A stretch of DNA of 64,000 nucleotides from assembly GCA_963665705.1 (NCBI GenBank), contig OY762448.1, positions 3,906,001 through 3,970,000 on the forward strand, written 5' to 3'. Below are positions 43,466 to 52,824 of the stretch, one piece after another. Under the pieces are notes generated by a model. That model was not told the DNA's origin and did no database searches. It was given only the letters and a program-made list of their open reading frames with translations. A program made the position numbers and the translations under genes. Position 1 is the first letter of the stretch; the number at the start of each line of letters is the position of its first letter. The stretch is from Saccharicrinis sp963665705. GTDB lineage: Bacteria > Bacteroidota > Bacteroidia > Bacteroidales > Marinilabiliaceae.

Positions 43466-45043
43466 TTAGGAAAGTTTAAAAAATGAAATAGTATCTTTCA
43501 GTTGATCTGATTGACGAGATAACTCTTCTGAACTTGAAGCTAACTCTTCTGATGATGCTGCATTTTGTGAAGTTACATTAACCAATTCCTGGACAGCATT
43601 ATTTATTTGTCCTGCGCCAATATCCTGCTCCTTACTCGAAGATGAAATTTCTCTAACTCGTTCCACTGTATTCTTAATTTCAGGAAGCAATTCTTCTAAA
43701 TTCGCCCACGACTCTTCGGCAGTTTTTAAACTTAAAGCTGTTAATCCATCTATAGCACTAGCAGCCTTTTGTGTATAATCAGATAACTTTCTTACTTCGG
43801 TAGCAACAACAGCAAACCCCCTGCCGTACTCACCTGCTCTTGCAGCTTCTACAGCAGCATTTAAAGCCAGTAAATTTGTTTGAGTTGCAATTTCATTTAT
43901 AACATTAGTTTTAGCCTTTATTTCTGTCATTGAATCCAAGTTCTCTTTTAATGTTTTCTGCAACTTATTCATACTGCTTTCAGTATTCACACTAATTTCC
44001 TCGGTAACTCGGGCATTTTCAGTATTAGATTGAATATTTGCAACCATTTCCTCTACTGAAGAAGATATCTCTTCTGTGGATGCTGATTGAGTACTTGCAC
44101 CTTGAGCCATATGCTCAGCTGTTTTACTCATCTGAGAGCTTGCACTGGATACATTAGATGATCCATCAATAACTTCCGTTATTACACTTTGAAGTTTTTC
44201 AACTGTTGCAATAAGTGAAGCTTGAAGAGTTCCAATTTCATCATTCCTGTTTTTAGTAAAATCAACATTTAAATCACCTGAAGCTAATTTTTCCGTTTTT
44301 TTTGATAATACAATTAATGGACGAGAAAAACTTCTACCAAATATAACAGCACCTAATCCTGCTAAAACTAAAACACCAATCGTAATAATAAACATTAAAG
44401 TCAACAATGCTTGAAGTTCTCCAATCTCAATTTCTTTCTCCTTATTAATTCTTAAAGTAATATCATCAATATAATTACCGGTTCCAATTACCCAATCAAA
44501 AGGTTTAAAATACATAGAATAACTACGTTTCGGTAAAGCTTCTGTTTCACCTTTTTTTGGAAACCAATACTCTGTATATCCCCCTCCTTCAATAGCGACT
44601 TTTATAATATTCTGAATGAGATAGTTACCTTTCGTATCCTGAAGATTGTATCTGTTTTTACCTTCAGCATCTCCTCCTAACAACACTACATTTGTTCCAT
44701 CTTTGGTGTCTATCCAAAAATAACCAGATTCGCCATAAGATAACTCTCTTACAACATCAGCAGCTAATAAACTTGCTTCATCCATCGAGAGCTCGCCTAC
44801 TTCATACTTTTTATAAACACTCTCAACTAAACTATATGCAGTTTCAACTTCACTTCTTATTTGCTTATCATAATCTGTCTTAAGAATTTCCTCCAAGGCT
44901 TCTAAACGCTTCATTTCTGCATTATAAGATAAAACACCCCAAGGAATAGCTATAGCAAGAGCCATAACAACAACTAACAACAAATTCACAAAAATAATTT
45001 GTCCTGTTATAGTCTTAAATTTAAAGTTCTTTTTCCAATTCAT
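43466..45043 (-). CDS. Methyl-accepting chemotaxis protein with single-cache sensor domain
   Basis: 525 aa. TM1 at about 14-39; periplasmic sCache_2 domain about 45-205 ('GESGYFWIDTKDGTNVVLLG', 'MYFKPFDWVIGTGNYIDDI'); TM2 about 212-236; HAMP about 237-290; cytoplasmic MA signalling hairpin with the conserved tip 'TQTNLLALNAAVEAARAGEY' and 'GRGFAVVATEVRKLSD'. Senses small ligands, often carboxylates, and would control a CheA kinase. No che gene lies in the window. A hairpin at 43415-43438 (GGTCAATC/GATTGACC) lies just past its stop codon. An IS element now sits about 100 bases upstream of its start. Confidence 0.94.
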   Translation of the reverse strand: MNWKKNFKFKTITGQIIFVNLLLVVVMALAIAIPWGVLSYNAEMKRLEALEEILKTDYDKQIRSEVETAYSLVESVYKKYEVGELSMDEASLLAADVVRELSYGESGYFWIDTKDGTNVVLLGGDAEGKNRYNLQDTKGNYLIQNIIKVAIEGGGYTEYWFPKKGETEALPKRSYSMYFKPFDWVIGTGNYIDDITLRINKEKEIEIGELQALLTLMFIITIGVLVLAGLGAVIFGRSFSRPLIVLSKKTEKLASGDLNVDFTKNRNDEIGTLQASLIATVEKLQSVITEVIDGSSNVSSASSQMSKTAEHMAQGASTQSASTEEISSSVEEMVANIQSNTENARVTEEISVNTESSMNKLQKTLKENLDSMTEIKAKTNVINEIATQTNLLALNAAVEAARAGEYGRGFAVVATEVRKLSDYTQKAASAIDGLTALSLKTAEESWANLEELLPEIKNTVERVREISSSSKEQDIGAGQINNAVQELVNVTSQNAASSEELASSSEELSRQSDQLKDTISFFKLS

Positions 45044-45140
45044 ACACTATTTTTTTGTCCATAAAACATAGTTACATACCAAAGCCTTATTAATTTACAA
45101 AGTAAATCACTTCGACACATACGATTCTTTAATTTTTTTA

Positions 45141-46372
45141 AATCTTTTTTTCTAAGTACATGACAAAAGTTTATAACATTCATCTAAATCGCTGTTATTT
45201 ATTGGATTGATTAACGCGTTTGCGATTCTAATCAGTCCGTATTTAAAGAAACTATAAGCTCTTCTGCCATGCTTTTTCACCTTTATCGCTTTAATGTTCA
45301 CATGTTTGTCAATACCCGCTAAGTATGCCCAAACAAAAGCAATTGCCACAACAGCCAAAAGTTTAGCTATGCGTTCCAAATCAGTCAAGTGAGTATCTTC
45401 AAGATTGAACCCGCTGGATTTCATAGCTCTAAACATGGTCTCTATCTGCCATCGTTCTTTGTAGTTGATCAGAGCCTGATCGTGTTGATTGAAAGAGGCA
45501 ATAATGGTAAACTCCACTTTTCCAGCAGCTTTATTGAAGGACTTAGCTCCCGATAGATATACCAGATTTTTACCGAGGTAATACGGTTTATCACAATGTT
45601 TGTAAGACCCTGTTTTGATATTGTTGAACAGCCAAAAGGCTTTAATTGGAGGTTTGCCGTGTCGATGCACCATCATATTGTTGCGTATGCGAATGTAGAA
45701 TGGAATCTTCTGACGAATAAGATCCTCGAACCATTCTTCTCCGATAAATTCCCTATCCGCCATAAATGCTTTAATATCTTTGGTACCAAAGAACCGAATA
45801 TAAGTGTCCAGCACCTCTTTTCGCTCTTTGGCATTGGAATTTCCCCGCTTGGGAAGAAGTTTCCATATTAATGGGATAGCAACTCCTTTATAACAAACGC
45901 TTAACATTAGGATGTTAATGTCGGTTTTGCCAAACTTCCAGTTGGTTCTATCCATACTGAGCATATAGGGAGGTTCGTCAGGCAATAAACTGTAAATTAA
46001 ACGAGTAAAGATCAGTGGATCAAAGGAAAATTCAGCAAAAAACCGTTGTACTCGCCGAAGGCTTGATTCATGTTCAACATTAGGGTTAAATCCCTGTGCA
46101 AGTTTTACATATGAAACGGTTTGGAATTTTATCATGCTATTGATAATAATGACAAGGCATTTAATCCTTGCTTTGTGCCAACTGGTTGTTGTCTTGAACA
46201 ACTCAAATAATTGAGTATTTTTACTGTCTACCTTGGTATTCGGATGCATTACAAAATGATGTGGGAATCTTTTGTAAGATACTGAATATCAAGGTTTTAA
46301 ACAAGAAAATTCACCTTTTAAATCATTGATTTTCAATTATTTATAGTTTTGTCATGTACTGAATCTTTTTTT
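45141..46372. mobile_element. IS4-family insertion sequence (45152-46361) with 11-bp target duplication
   Basis: The 1.2-kb element is bounded by inverted ends sharing AGTACATGACAAAA (left about 45155-45168, right 46347-46360). AATCTTTTTTT occurs at 45141-45151 and again at 46362-46372 as the target-site duplication, within the 10-13 bp usual for IS4. The transposase is intact and its stop codon lies in the left inverted repeat. Inserted between the divergent chemotaxis-receptor and DPP5 genes. Intact ends and gene suggest recent transposition. Confidence 0.9.
45152..46249 (-). CDS. IS4-family transposase
   Basis: 365 aa. RNase H-like DDE transposase: Asp100 ('YMLSMDRTNWKFG'), Asp165 ('FMADREFIGEEW') and Glu270 in 'YKERWQIETMFRAMKSSG', which fits the IS4 signature Y-(2)-R-(3)-E-(6)-K exactly (Tyr263, Arg266, Glu270, Lys277). 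Full length with no interruption, so probably active. It catalyses cut-and-paste movement of the surrounding element. Confidence 0.96.
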   Translation of the reverse strand: MHPNTKVDSKNTQLFELFKTTTSWHKARIKCLVIIINSMIKFQTVSYVKLAQGFNPNVEHESSLRRVQRFFAEFSFDPLIFTRLIYSLLPDEPPYMLSMDRTNWKFGKTDINILMLSVCYKGVAIPLIWKLLPKRGNSNAKERKEVLDTYIRFFGTKDIKAFMADREFIGEEWFEDLIRQKIPFYIRIRNNMMVHRHGKPPIKAFWLFNNIKTGSYKHCDKPYYLGKNLVYLSGAKSFNKAAGKVEFTIIASFNQHDQALINYKERWQIETMFRAMKSSGFNLEDTHLTDLERIAKLLAVVAIAFVWAYLAGIDKHVNIKAIKVKKHGRRAYSFFKYGLIRIANALINPINNSDLDECYKLLSCT

Positions 46373-46580
46373 ACACTATTTATATCTGAGGACTCATACT
46401 GCATACGTATTATATTAAATATGTTACATTTCATTCATAAATAAATATTTAAAAATCAACCTTTGTACTCATTTTCAAAAAATAAAACCTAACAAAAATC
46501 ATATAACTTAAGACTTAATACTCTTGATAGTAATAGGGTTAGATTATAAATTGCACCCTTTAAATTTCATTTAATAAAAT

Positions 46581-48659
46581 ATGATAAGATTAAAATTTTC
46601 TATTTTCATTGCAGTATTCTTAATTGCTAGTTCGTGTAAAACATCAGTTACAGAAACAGGATATACAAATAAGGGTAAAATATTTTCCGGAAACAAACTT
46701 ACTCCGGAAGTTTTGTGGACCTTGGGACGAATTGGAAATGTTTCTGTTTCACCTAATAAAGAAACAATCCTTTACACCGTTTCCTACACTAATATTGAAG
46801 AAAATAAATCATACTCCGATGTATTCTCTTTATCAATAAATGATGGAAAGAAAACACAGTTAACGAACACCAAAACAAATGAGTCATCTGTAACATATAG
46901 ACCTGATGGAAAGAAAATAAATTTTCTTTCTTCAGAAAATGGCTCCGTACAACTTTGGGAAATGGATTTAGACGGTTCTAATCGCCAACAAATTACAAAC
47001 ATTAAAAATGGCATTACCAACTATAAATATTCTCCTGACATACAATTTCTGTTATATACAAGCGATGTAAAATTGGATGAAAACATTCATGATCGTTACC
47101 CTGATCTTCCTTTAGCTAATGCCAGAATTGAAGATGATATTATGTACAGACATTGGGATTCATGGGAAGATGACAACTACAGTCATGTATTTATTGCTTC
47201 AACAAAAGATAAAATAACTTCCGGAAAGGACTTAATGGAAGGTGAAAGATTTGACAGCCCGTTAAAACCGTTTGGTGGAGTTGAACAGATAACCTGGTCT
47301 CCAGACTCTAAAACGCTTGCTTATTGTTGTAAAAAAATGGTTGGCAAAGAATATGCTTATTCAACCAATTCTGATATATATTTATATAATATCGAAAATG
47401 AATCCACTCAAAATCTTACTGAAGGTATGATGGGATATGATTTAAATCCATCATTTTCGCCTGACGGAAAGTATTTAGCATGGGAAAGCATGGAACGTAA
47501 TGGATATGAATCAGATAAAAACAGACTATATGTATTAGATATTGCAAAGGGTAATAAAAAAGATTATACTAAAAACTTTGATCAAAATGTTAGTGAATTA
47601 TCTTGGTCTGAGGGAAGTGATTTGATTTGGTTTACAAGTAATTACCATGGCACAAACGAGATATATAGTTTAAAAATTAATGATGGAATCATTCATAAAA
47701 CAACAGAAGGAGTTCATAATTATTATTCGGTAATACCTACATCAGATAAACTTGTTGCTACAAAAGGTTCGATGATGTTCCCTACTGAAATTTTTATTGT
47801 TGACCCTAAATCAGGTATTGATAAAGAAATATCATTCGAAAATAAAGATATGCTTGCTCAACTTAAGATGGGCAAAGTTGAAAGTAGATGGATTACAACT
47901 ACTGACAACAAAAAAATGCAAACCTGGGTTATATACCCTCCTAATTTTGATCCTAATAAGAAATATCCAACACTACTTTATTGTCAGGGAGGTCCACAAA
48001 GTACCGTTAGCCAATTTTGGAGTTTACGATGGAATTTTCAACTTATGGCAGCTAATGATTATATTATCGTAGCTCCTAATCGTAGAGGATTACCTGGTTT
48101 TGGAAAAGAATGGAATGAACAGATTAGTGGTGATTACGGTGGCCAAAACATGAAAGATTACTTCACGGCTATCGATACTCTTGCAAAAGAACCTTATGTT
48201 GATGAAACCAAATTAGGAGCTATAGGGGCAAGTTATGGTGGATTTTCGGTATACTGGATTGCTGGTCATCATCAAAAACGCTTTAAAGCATTTGTTTCAC
48301 ACTGTGGTATTTTTAATTTTGAACAAATGTACTCTACAACAGAAGAAATGTTCTTTGTAAACTGGGATTTAAAAGGAAACTACTGGGATAAGGATAACAA
48401 AGCTGCACAAAAGTCTTTTGCTAATTCACCTCATAAATTTGTAAAAAACTGGGATACACCAATTCTGGTAATTCATGGGGAAAAAGATTTTAGAATTCCA
48501 TATACGCAAGGAATGGGTGCATTTAACACTGCAATTATGAAAGGCATTCCAGCAAGATTTTTATATTTCCCGGAAGAATGCCATTGGGTTTTAAGTCCAC
48601 AAAATGGGGTTCTTTGGCATCGTGAATTCTTTAGATGGTTAGATGAATATTTAAAATAA
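46581..48659 (+). CDS. S9 family dipeptidyl peptidase (DPP5-like) lipoprotein
   Basis: 692 aa. Lipobox Cys19 ('LIASSCKTS'). Residues about 40-440 form a beta-propeller with repeated 'SPDGKYLAW'-type blades; about 445-692 is the prolyl-oligopeptidase catalytic domain: Ser551 ('IGASYGGFS'), Asp636 ('IHGEKDFRIPYTQG') and His668 ('EECHWVLSPQNG'). Length and motifs agree with dipeptidyl peptidase 5 of Porphyromonas, which releases dipeptides from peptides in the periplasm. Acylaminoacyl-peptidase is the alternative name for the same fold. A strong hairpin follows. Confidence 0.92.
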   Translation: MIRLKFSIFIAVFLIASSCKTSVTETGYTNKGKIFSGNKLTPEVLWTLGRIGNVSVSPNKETILYTVSYTNIEENKSYSDVFSLSINDGKKTQLTNTKTNESSVTYRPDGKKINFLSSENGSVQLWEMDLDGSNRQQITNIKNGITNYKYSPDIQFLLYTSDVKLDENIHDRYPDLPLANARIEDDIMYRHWDSWEDDNYSHVFIASTKDKITSGKDLMEGERFDSPLKPFGGVEQITWSPDSKTLAYCCKKMVGKEYAYSTNSDIYLYNIENESTQNLTEGMMGYDLNPSFSPDGKYLAWESMERNGYESDKNRLYVLDIAKGNKKDYTKNFDQNVSELSWSEGSDLIWFTSNYHGTNEIYSLKINDGIIHKTTEGVHNYYSVIPTSDKLVATKGSMMFPTEIFIVDPKSGIDKEISFENKDMLAQLKMGKVESRWITTTDNKKMQTWVIYPPNFDPNKKYPTLLYCQGGPQSTVSQFWSLRWNFQLMAANDYIIVAPNRRGLPGFGKEWNEQISGDYGGQNMKDYFTAIDTLAKEPYVDETKLGAIGASYGGFSVYWIAGHHQKRFKAFVSHCGIFNFEQMYSTTEEMFFVNWDLKGNYWDKDNKAAQKSFANSPHKFVKNWDTPILVIHGEKDFRIPYTQGMGAFNTAIMKGIPARFLYFPEECHWVLSPQNGVLWHREFFRWLDEYLK

Positions 48660-48682
48660 AAGTCAAATCAGGCTTATCATAG

Positions 48683-48734
48683 AATGCGTTAAAATAGATA
48701 TCTTAGCTGATATGTATTTTAACGCATTTTTTAT
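48683..48734 (+). terminator. Rho-independent terminator of the DPP5-like gene
   Basis: Perfect 14-bp stem AATGCGTTAAAATA / TATTTTAACGCATT, with an inner ATATC/GATAT stem, followed by TTTTTATT. Confidence 0.85.
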
Positions 48735-48758
48735 TCAATATCACCTACTGTAATTTCG

Positions 48759-49706
48759 ATGGCTAATAAGCAAATACTCCATTATAAAGTTCAAAAAACA
48801 CTAACAAAAAATAAGTTTGGAATTACTTATAAGTGCCTTAATACAAATAATAATCAAGAAGTTATATTAAAAGAAGTATACCGCACTCCTAATCCGGAAC
48901 AATTAACTATTCTTAAAAAAATCAACAATATAAATCATGGAAACTTTCTTAAGTCCTCCTATTTTTCAACAAATAACAAACATTATATAGTCAGAGACTT
49001 TTTCAACGGAACAGACTTTAAATCAATCTTAAAAAGCACCATTAAATATTCTCAATTATCACAACACTTTTTCATAAAATCCTTAATACAAGTATTATCT
49101 CAATTACAAAAACTTCACAATTTAGGGATATTACATACAGATATTAAACCCTCAAACATTTTCATTAAACACAGTGCTAAGGCCAAAATTAATAAATGGA
49201 ATCCTGAAGATGTAATGATTTTAGATTATGAAAGAGCTATTTTATTTCCGACATCAACAAATACAAGATACAAAGGCTTTTCAATGCTGTATTCTCCTCC
49301 TGAACAGGTTTTAAAAAGATTAGATTTATTTAATGAGTCCACAGATATTTTTGCTGCTACTATCTCATTTTTGGAGATTTTATCCAAACACAAACCACTA
49401 TACGATTGTAATGCAGAAGTAATGATAAACCTACAGTTAACCTACCCAATCCCTAAACCGGCGAATATGGATCAGACGCTTTTTGATATTTTAAAACCAT
49501 CTATCTATAAAGAAAAGTTTAAAAAGCCACCTCGCCTGTTATCTTACGATGACATAACAACCACATTGAAATCAGGCATAAACCAACGTCAGTATAATTC
49601 TCAGGAACTCGCAGAAAAACTATCTGCATGGCTATCTAATCATGAAAAACAAAATCATCATTGGGTCATAAAACTTCTACATCGAATATTTATTGAAAAG
49701 CAATAA
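48759..49706 (+). CDS. Hanks-type serine/threonine protein kinase
   Basis: 315 aa, kinase domain only: degenerate Gly-loop ('LTKNKFGITYKC'), ATP-binding Lys38 ('VILKEV'), catalytic loop 'LHTDIKPSNIF' with Asp128, metal-binding Asp156 ('MILDYERA' in place of DFG) and 'YSPPEQ' for the APE motif. All core catalytic positions are present, so it is probably active. No sensor domain or membrane segment; the C-terminal 60 residues are helical and basic. No cognate phosphatase or FHA protein is adjacent. Its start lies 25 bases past the previous terminator, so the promoter must overlap that hairpin or lie very close. Confidence 0.88.
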   Translation: MANKQILHYKVQKTLTKNKFGITYKCLNTNNNQEVILKEVYRTPNPEQLTILKKINNINHGNFLKSSYFSTNNKHYIVRDFFNGTDFKSILKSTIKYSQLSQHFFIKSLIQVLSQLQKLHNLGILHTDIKPSNIFIKHSAKAKINKWNPEDVMILDYERAILFPTSTNTRYKGFSMLYSPPEQVLKRLDLFNESTDIFAATISFLEILSKHKPLYDCNAEVMINLQLTYPIPKPANMDQTLFDILKPSIYKEKFKKPPRLLSYDDITTTLKSGINQRQYNSQELAEKLSAWLSNHEKQNHHWVIKLLHRIFIEKQ

Positions 49707-49832
49707 TAAAATCATTTTACCCTAATAATATTGCAATTCATTCACATTTATACTCACATCAATACTCTATAGTTATTATAAAACACTATCAAACAATATC
49801 TTTATACAAACGTTTCTAATAATATTGTTACA

Positions 49833-50990
49833 ATGATAAAATTAAGAATGATTATATTTTTCTCAGTTATATTTACTATACATGGTATAGTTAACTTTTA
49901 TATTTACAAAAGAGCAGCTCAAGGTCTGGAAGCTCTGCCGCAAATGATATTTTGGTTAAGAACAGTTATGATACTACTATTTATCTCCTACCCTTTAGGT
50001 CGTTTTCTAGAAAAAGCCTGGTACTCTCCTGTTGCTAACTTTTTTCATTGGACAGGTGCTTTTTGGTTTGCAGGGATGTTATACTTCTTTATAGCTATAG
50101 TTTCTATTGATATTATTAGAGGATTAAATCATATTTTTGATTTTCTACCTATCAAATGGATTGAAAACTACAAACATACAAAACTTATAACAACTTATAT
50201 TTCTGTCATTTTTGTAGTTGCTGTTATAATCATAGGTCACATCAATGCATGGACACCTAAAATTACCCGAAAAACATTTCAAATAAACAAAGATGGAGGT
50301 GAATTAAAATCGCTAAAAATCGTTGCAGTTTCTGATGTACACCTGGGAACTATAATAGGCCCCCGTAAAACAGGGAAATTAGTTCATACAATCAATTCAT
50401 TAAAACCAGACATTATACTACTTGCAGGTGATATTGTGGATGAAGATATTAAACCTGTAATAGAACAGAACCTTGGAAGCAACCTTTTAAACCTCAAAGC
50501 CCCAATGGGTGTTTATGGAATTACTGGGAATCATGAATATATAGGAGGAGCTGAGGATGCCGTTAAATATCTTGAAGAACATGGAATTAGTATATTACGC
50601 GATACGGCTGTTTTGATACAAAACAGCGTTTACATTGTTGGTAGAGAAGATCGGGATAAAACATCCTTTACAGGAGTTCAACGTAGATTACCGAATGATC
50701 TCACATCTGACTTAAATCAATCAAAGCCTATCGTGATGCTGGACCATCAGCCATATCATCTTGAACTGGCTCAAAATGCGGGTGCTGATCTTCAAATTAG
50801 TGGACATACACATCACGGACAGTTATGGCCGTTTAACTATATTACAGAAAAGATATTTGAAGTAAGTAGTGGGTATAAAAAGAAGGGAGATTCTCATTTT
50901 TACGTGAGCAATGGTTTTGGAACCTGGGGACCTCCTGTAAGACTAGGAAACAGACCTGAAATTATGGAATTCACACTGAATTTCAGATAA
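49833..50990 (+). CDS. Membrane-anchored metallophosphoesterase (YkuE/YaeI-like)
   Basis: 385 aa. Four hydrophobic segments at about 5-25, 38-55, 70-95 and 118-137, then a calcineurin-like phosphoesterase domain from 160: 'VAVSDVHLG' (Asp168, His170), 'LLAGDIVDE' (Asp200), 'GITGNHEYIGG' (Asn233, His234), 'ISGHTHHGQLWPF'. All metal ligands are present. Relatives hydrolyse phosphodiester or lipid-linked substrates at the membrane; substrate here unknown. Convergent with the M49-like gene; a 36-bp palindrome lies between. Confidence 0.92.
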   Translation: MIKLRMIIFFSVIFTIHGIVNFYIYKRAAQGLEALPQMIFWLRTVMILLFISYPLGRFLEKAWYSPVANFFHWTGAFWFAGMLYFFIAIVSIDIIRGLNHIFDFLPIKWIENYKHTKLITTYISVIFVVAVIIIGHINAWTPKITRKTFQINKDGGELKSLKIVAVSDVHLGTIIGPRKTGKLVHTINSLKPDIILLAGDIVDEDIKPVIEQNLGSNLLNLKAPMGVYGITGNHEYIGGAEDAVKYLEEHGISILRDTAVLIQNSVYIVGREDRDKTSFTGVQRRLPNDLTSDLNQSKPIVMLDHQPYHLELAQNAGADLQISGHTHHGQLWPFNYITEKIFEVSSGYKKKGDSHFYVSNGFGTWGPPVRLGNRPEIMEFTLNFR

Positions 50991-50996
50991 CACAAT

Positions 50997-51032
50997 AAAG
51001 AAATAGCTTCTGATATCAGAAGCTATTTCTTT
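50997..51032. terminator. Bidirectional terminator, perfect 36-bp palindrome
   Basis: AAAGAAATAGCTTCTGAT followed at once by its reverse complement, ending in TTTCTTTTAT, between convergent genes ending at 50990 and 51041. A-tract and T-tract on the two sides allow termination in both directions. Confidence 0.85.
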
Positions 51033-51040
51033 TATATATT

Positions 51041-52696
51041 TTAAAGATCTAAAACATCCAGTCCCTGTTTAAAAACAATATCTTTGGGGATTCCAGCCTG
51101 AGCAATCTTATCTAAATCTTTTTGCAGATCTGGAGTAATGTAACCTTTTTCTTTAATCCATGCCTGAGCTTTTTCATAATCACCATTACCTTGCATCACT
51201 AAAATATCTGAAGAAAGATCAATCATAGCCTGATGCATTTTTTCAAAATCTACATGATACTTTCCTGTTTCAGCATTTTTAGTAAATGCACCTCTATCTT
51301 GAAAATAGTTAAATCGAATCATATTAGCCTTACCATGAGAACTTGAAGCTCCAAAACGAATAGACCTGAACAATCCGGCCATAAAAGTTACATAATTATC
51401 CTTGAGCACCTGATCTTCTCCTAATTCATTCATTTTAGTTAGCATATCAACCATGTATAATCCCAGAATATCAGCTTTACCTTCTTCCATTGCTGAAGCG
51501 GTCTCTTTAAGTGCTTCCCTTACTGAACCTTTTCCATTCAATGTATTTTTGATACCTAAACCATGAGCCACTTCGTGAAACATGGTGTTTTCAAAAAAAG
51601 CATCAAACGAAATATGTTTTTGCTGTTCATCTTCTATTAACAATTCACTTATTGGCACCAAAATCTTGTCAAACTTAGCTTTCATACTATTTTTAAGCTG
51701 TAGTTTCCTACTTCCTTTTTCAATATGAACCTTAGGATCATTGGGAAGATTTATAGCAATAGTTTTACTTCCAGAGTTACAATCTCCTCCATAAAAAACA
51801 ACATCATAAGCACCTAAATCAGAATCACTTCCGGGAACTTCTCTTTTATAAGTTTCATCCACAGGTAATGATTTTTGTAATATTGGTAAAAGAGTTGCAT
51901 AATGTGCTAATTTACTTGACCATTCTTTATCCTTTATTAAAATAAAGGCTTCAAACGCAGCTTTTGCACCATACAGAGCATCTTCATAGTTTTCAATGGG
52001 TCCAACAACAAAATCAATAGTATTATCTTTCATGCTCATCCAGGCCATATCACTCTCAAAGTAGTCTCCTGTCAATAATGCCTCTGAGCGCTTTATCAGA
52101 TAATCCTTTAATCCGTCATCATCTGCATATTGAGATGCTTCTTTTAGTAACGCAGAAACCTTAGCTAATTCATCATGATAAGCGACATGATAAGGAATAA
52201 CTTTTAACTCCTTTGTTTTTTCATCGCGCTCAATTATTGTATACAAACTATTTTTATCGGCAGCCTCGATATTTTCAAACTCTTCTTTTGTGATATCTTT
52301 AGGATAAAAATTTGCACCCAATGGCTTTGGACCAATACCTTTGATAAATGAAGTATTATTATTCAGCCTTTCCCAAGGACCATAGTTTATTTGAACGAAT
52401 TGTTTTAAATATTCGTCAGTTATTCCGGAAAGCAATTCTTCTTTATCACCCCAGGCTTGTTTCCAAAATAAATCGTCCATAATCTTCCCTGCTTCAAATA
52501 GAATAGGAAGCATCAAACGTTCATTTTCGCTTAATTTAGAAATATCAGTTTTTAATTCAATTGGAATGAATTCTTCAACCTTTTCTTTGACATTAGGAAT
52601 TGTAGCTTTGTATATTGCTTCTGATTTTTCTGTGTTTTTACAGGAAGTAACCATAAACAATCCCCCTATCAAATACAAAATCCCACTTTTCATCAT
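51041..52696 (-). CDS. M49-like (dipeptidyl peptidase III family) zinc peptidase lipoprotein
   Basis: 551 aa, lipobox Cys19 ('MVTSCKNT'). Zinc site 'FHEVAHGLG' (His374, Glu375, His378) and second part 'EEGKADILGLY' (Glu404/Glu405 region), the latter equivalent to the EECRAD motif of DPP III. Classical M49 enzymes have HExxGH with an extra residue; here the motif is a plain HExxH, as in the subset of Bacteroidota proteins often annotated as Zn-dependent hydrolases. The general arrangement and 'YDVVFYGGDCNSGSKTIAIN' support the family. It probably removes dipeptides or small groups in the periplasm. Second Met is an alternative start. Confidence 0.82.
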   Translation of the reverse strand: MMKSGILYLIGGLFMVTSCKNTEKSEAIYKATIPNVKEKVEEFIPIELKTDISKLSENERLMLPILFEAGKIMDDLFWKQAWGDKEELLSGITDEYLKQFVQINYGPWERLNNNTSFIKGIGPKPLGANFYPKDITKEEFENIEAADKNSLYTIIERDEKTKELKVIPYHVAYHDELAKVSALLKEASQYADDDGLKDYLIKRSEALLTGDYFESDMAWMSMKDNTIDFVVGPIENYEDALYGAKAAFEAFILIKDKEWSSKLAHYATLLPILQKSLPVDETYKREVPGSDSDLGAYDVVFYGGDCNSGSKTIAINLPNDPKVHIEKGSRKLQLKNSMKAKFDKILVPISELLIEDEQQKHISFDAFFENTMFHEVAHGLGIKNTLNGKGSVREALKETASAMEEGKADILGLYMVDMLTKMNELGEDQVLKDNYVTFMAGLFRSIRFGASSSHGKANMIRFNYFQDRGAFTKNAETGKYHVDFEKMHQAMIDLSSDILVMQGNGDYEKAQAWIKEKGYITPDLQKDLDKIAQAGIPKDIVFKQGLDVLDL

Positions 52697-52824
52697 CTAT
52701 ATTTTAATAATTTAGATACCAAATATATTAAATCGACGAAAAAAAGCAAGTGATAAAGCTCATTTATTAGGAATGAAATCGTTTATATTTTACTATTAAC
52801 TATTGCTCTATAATTAAAACAATA

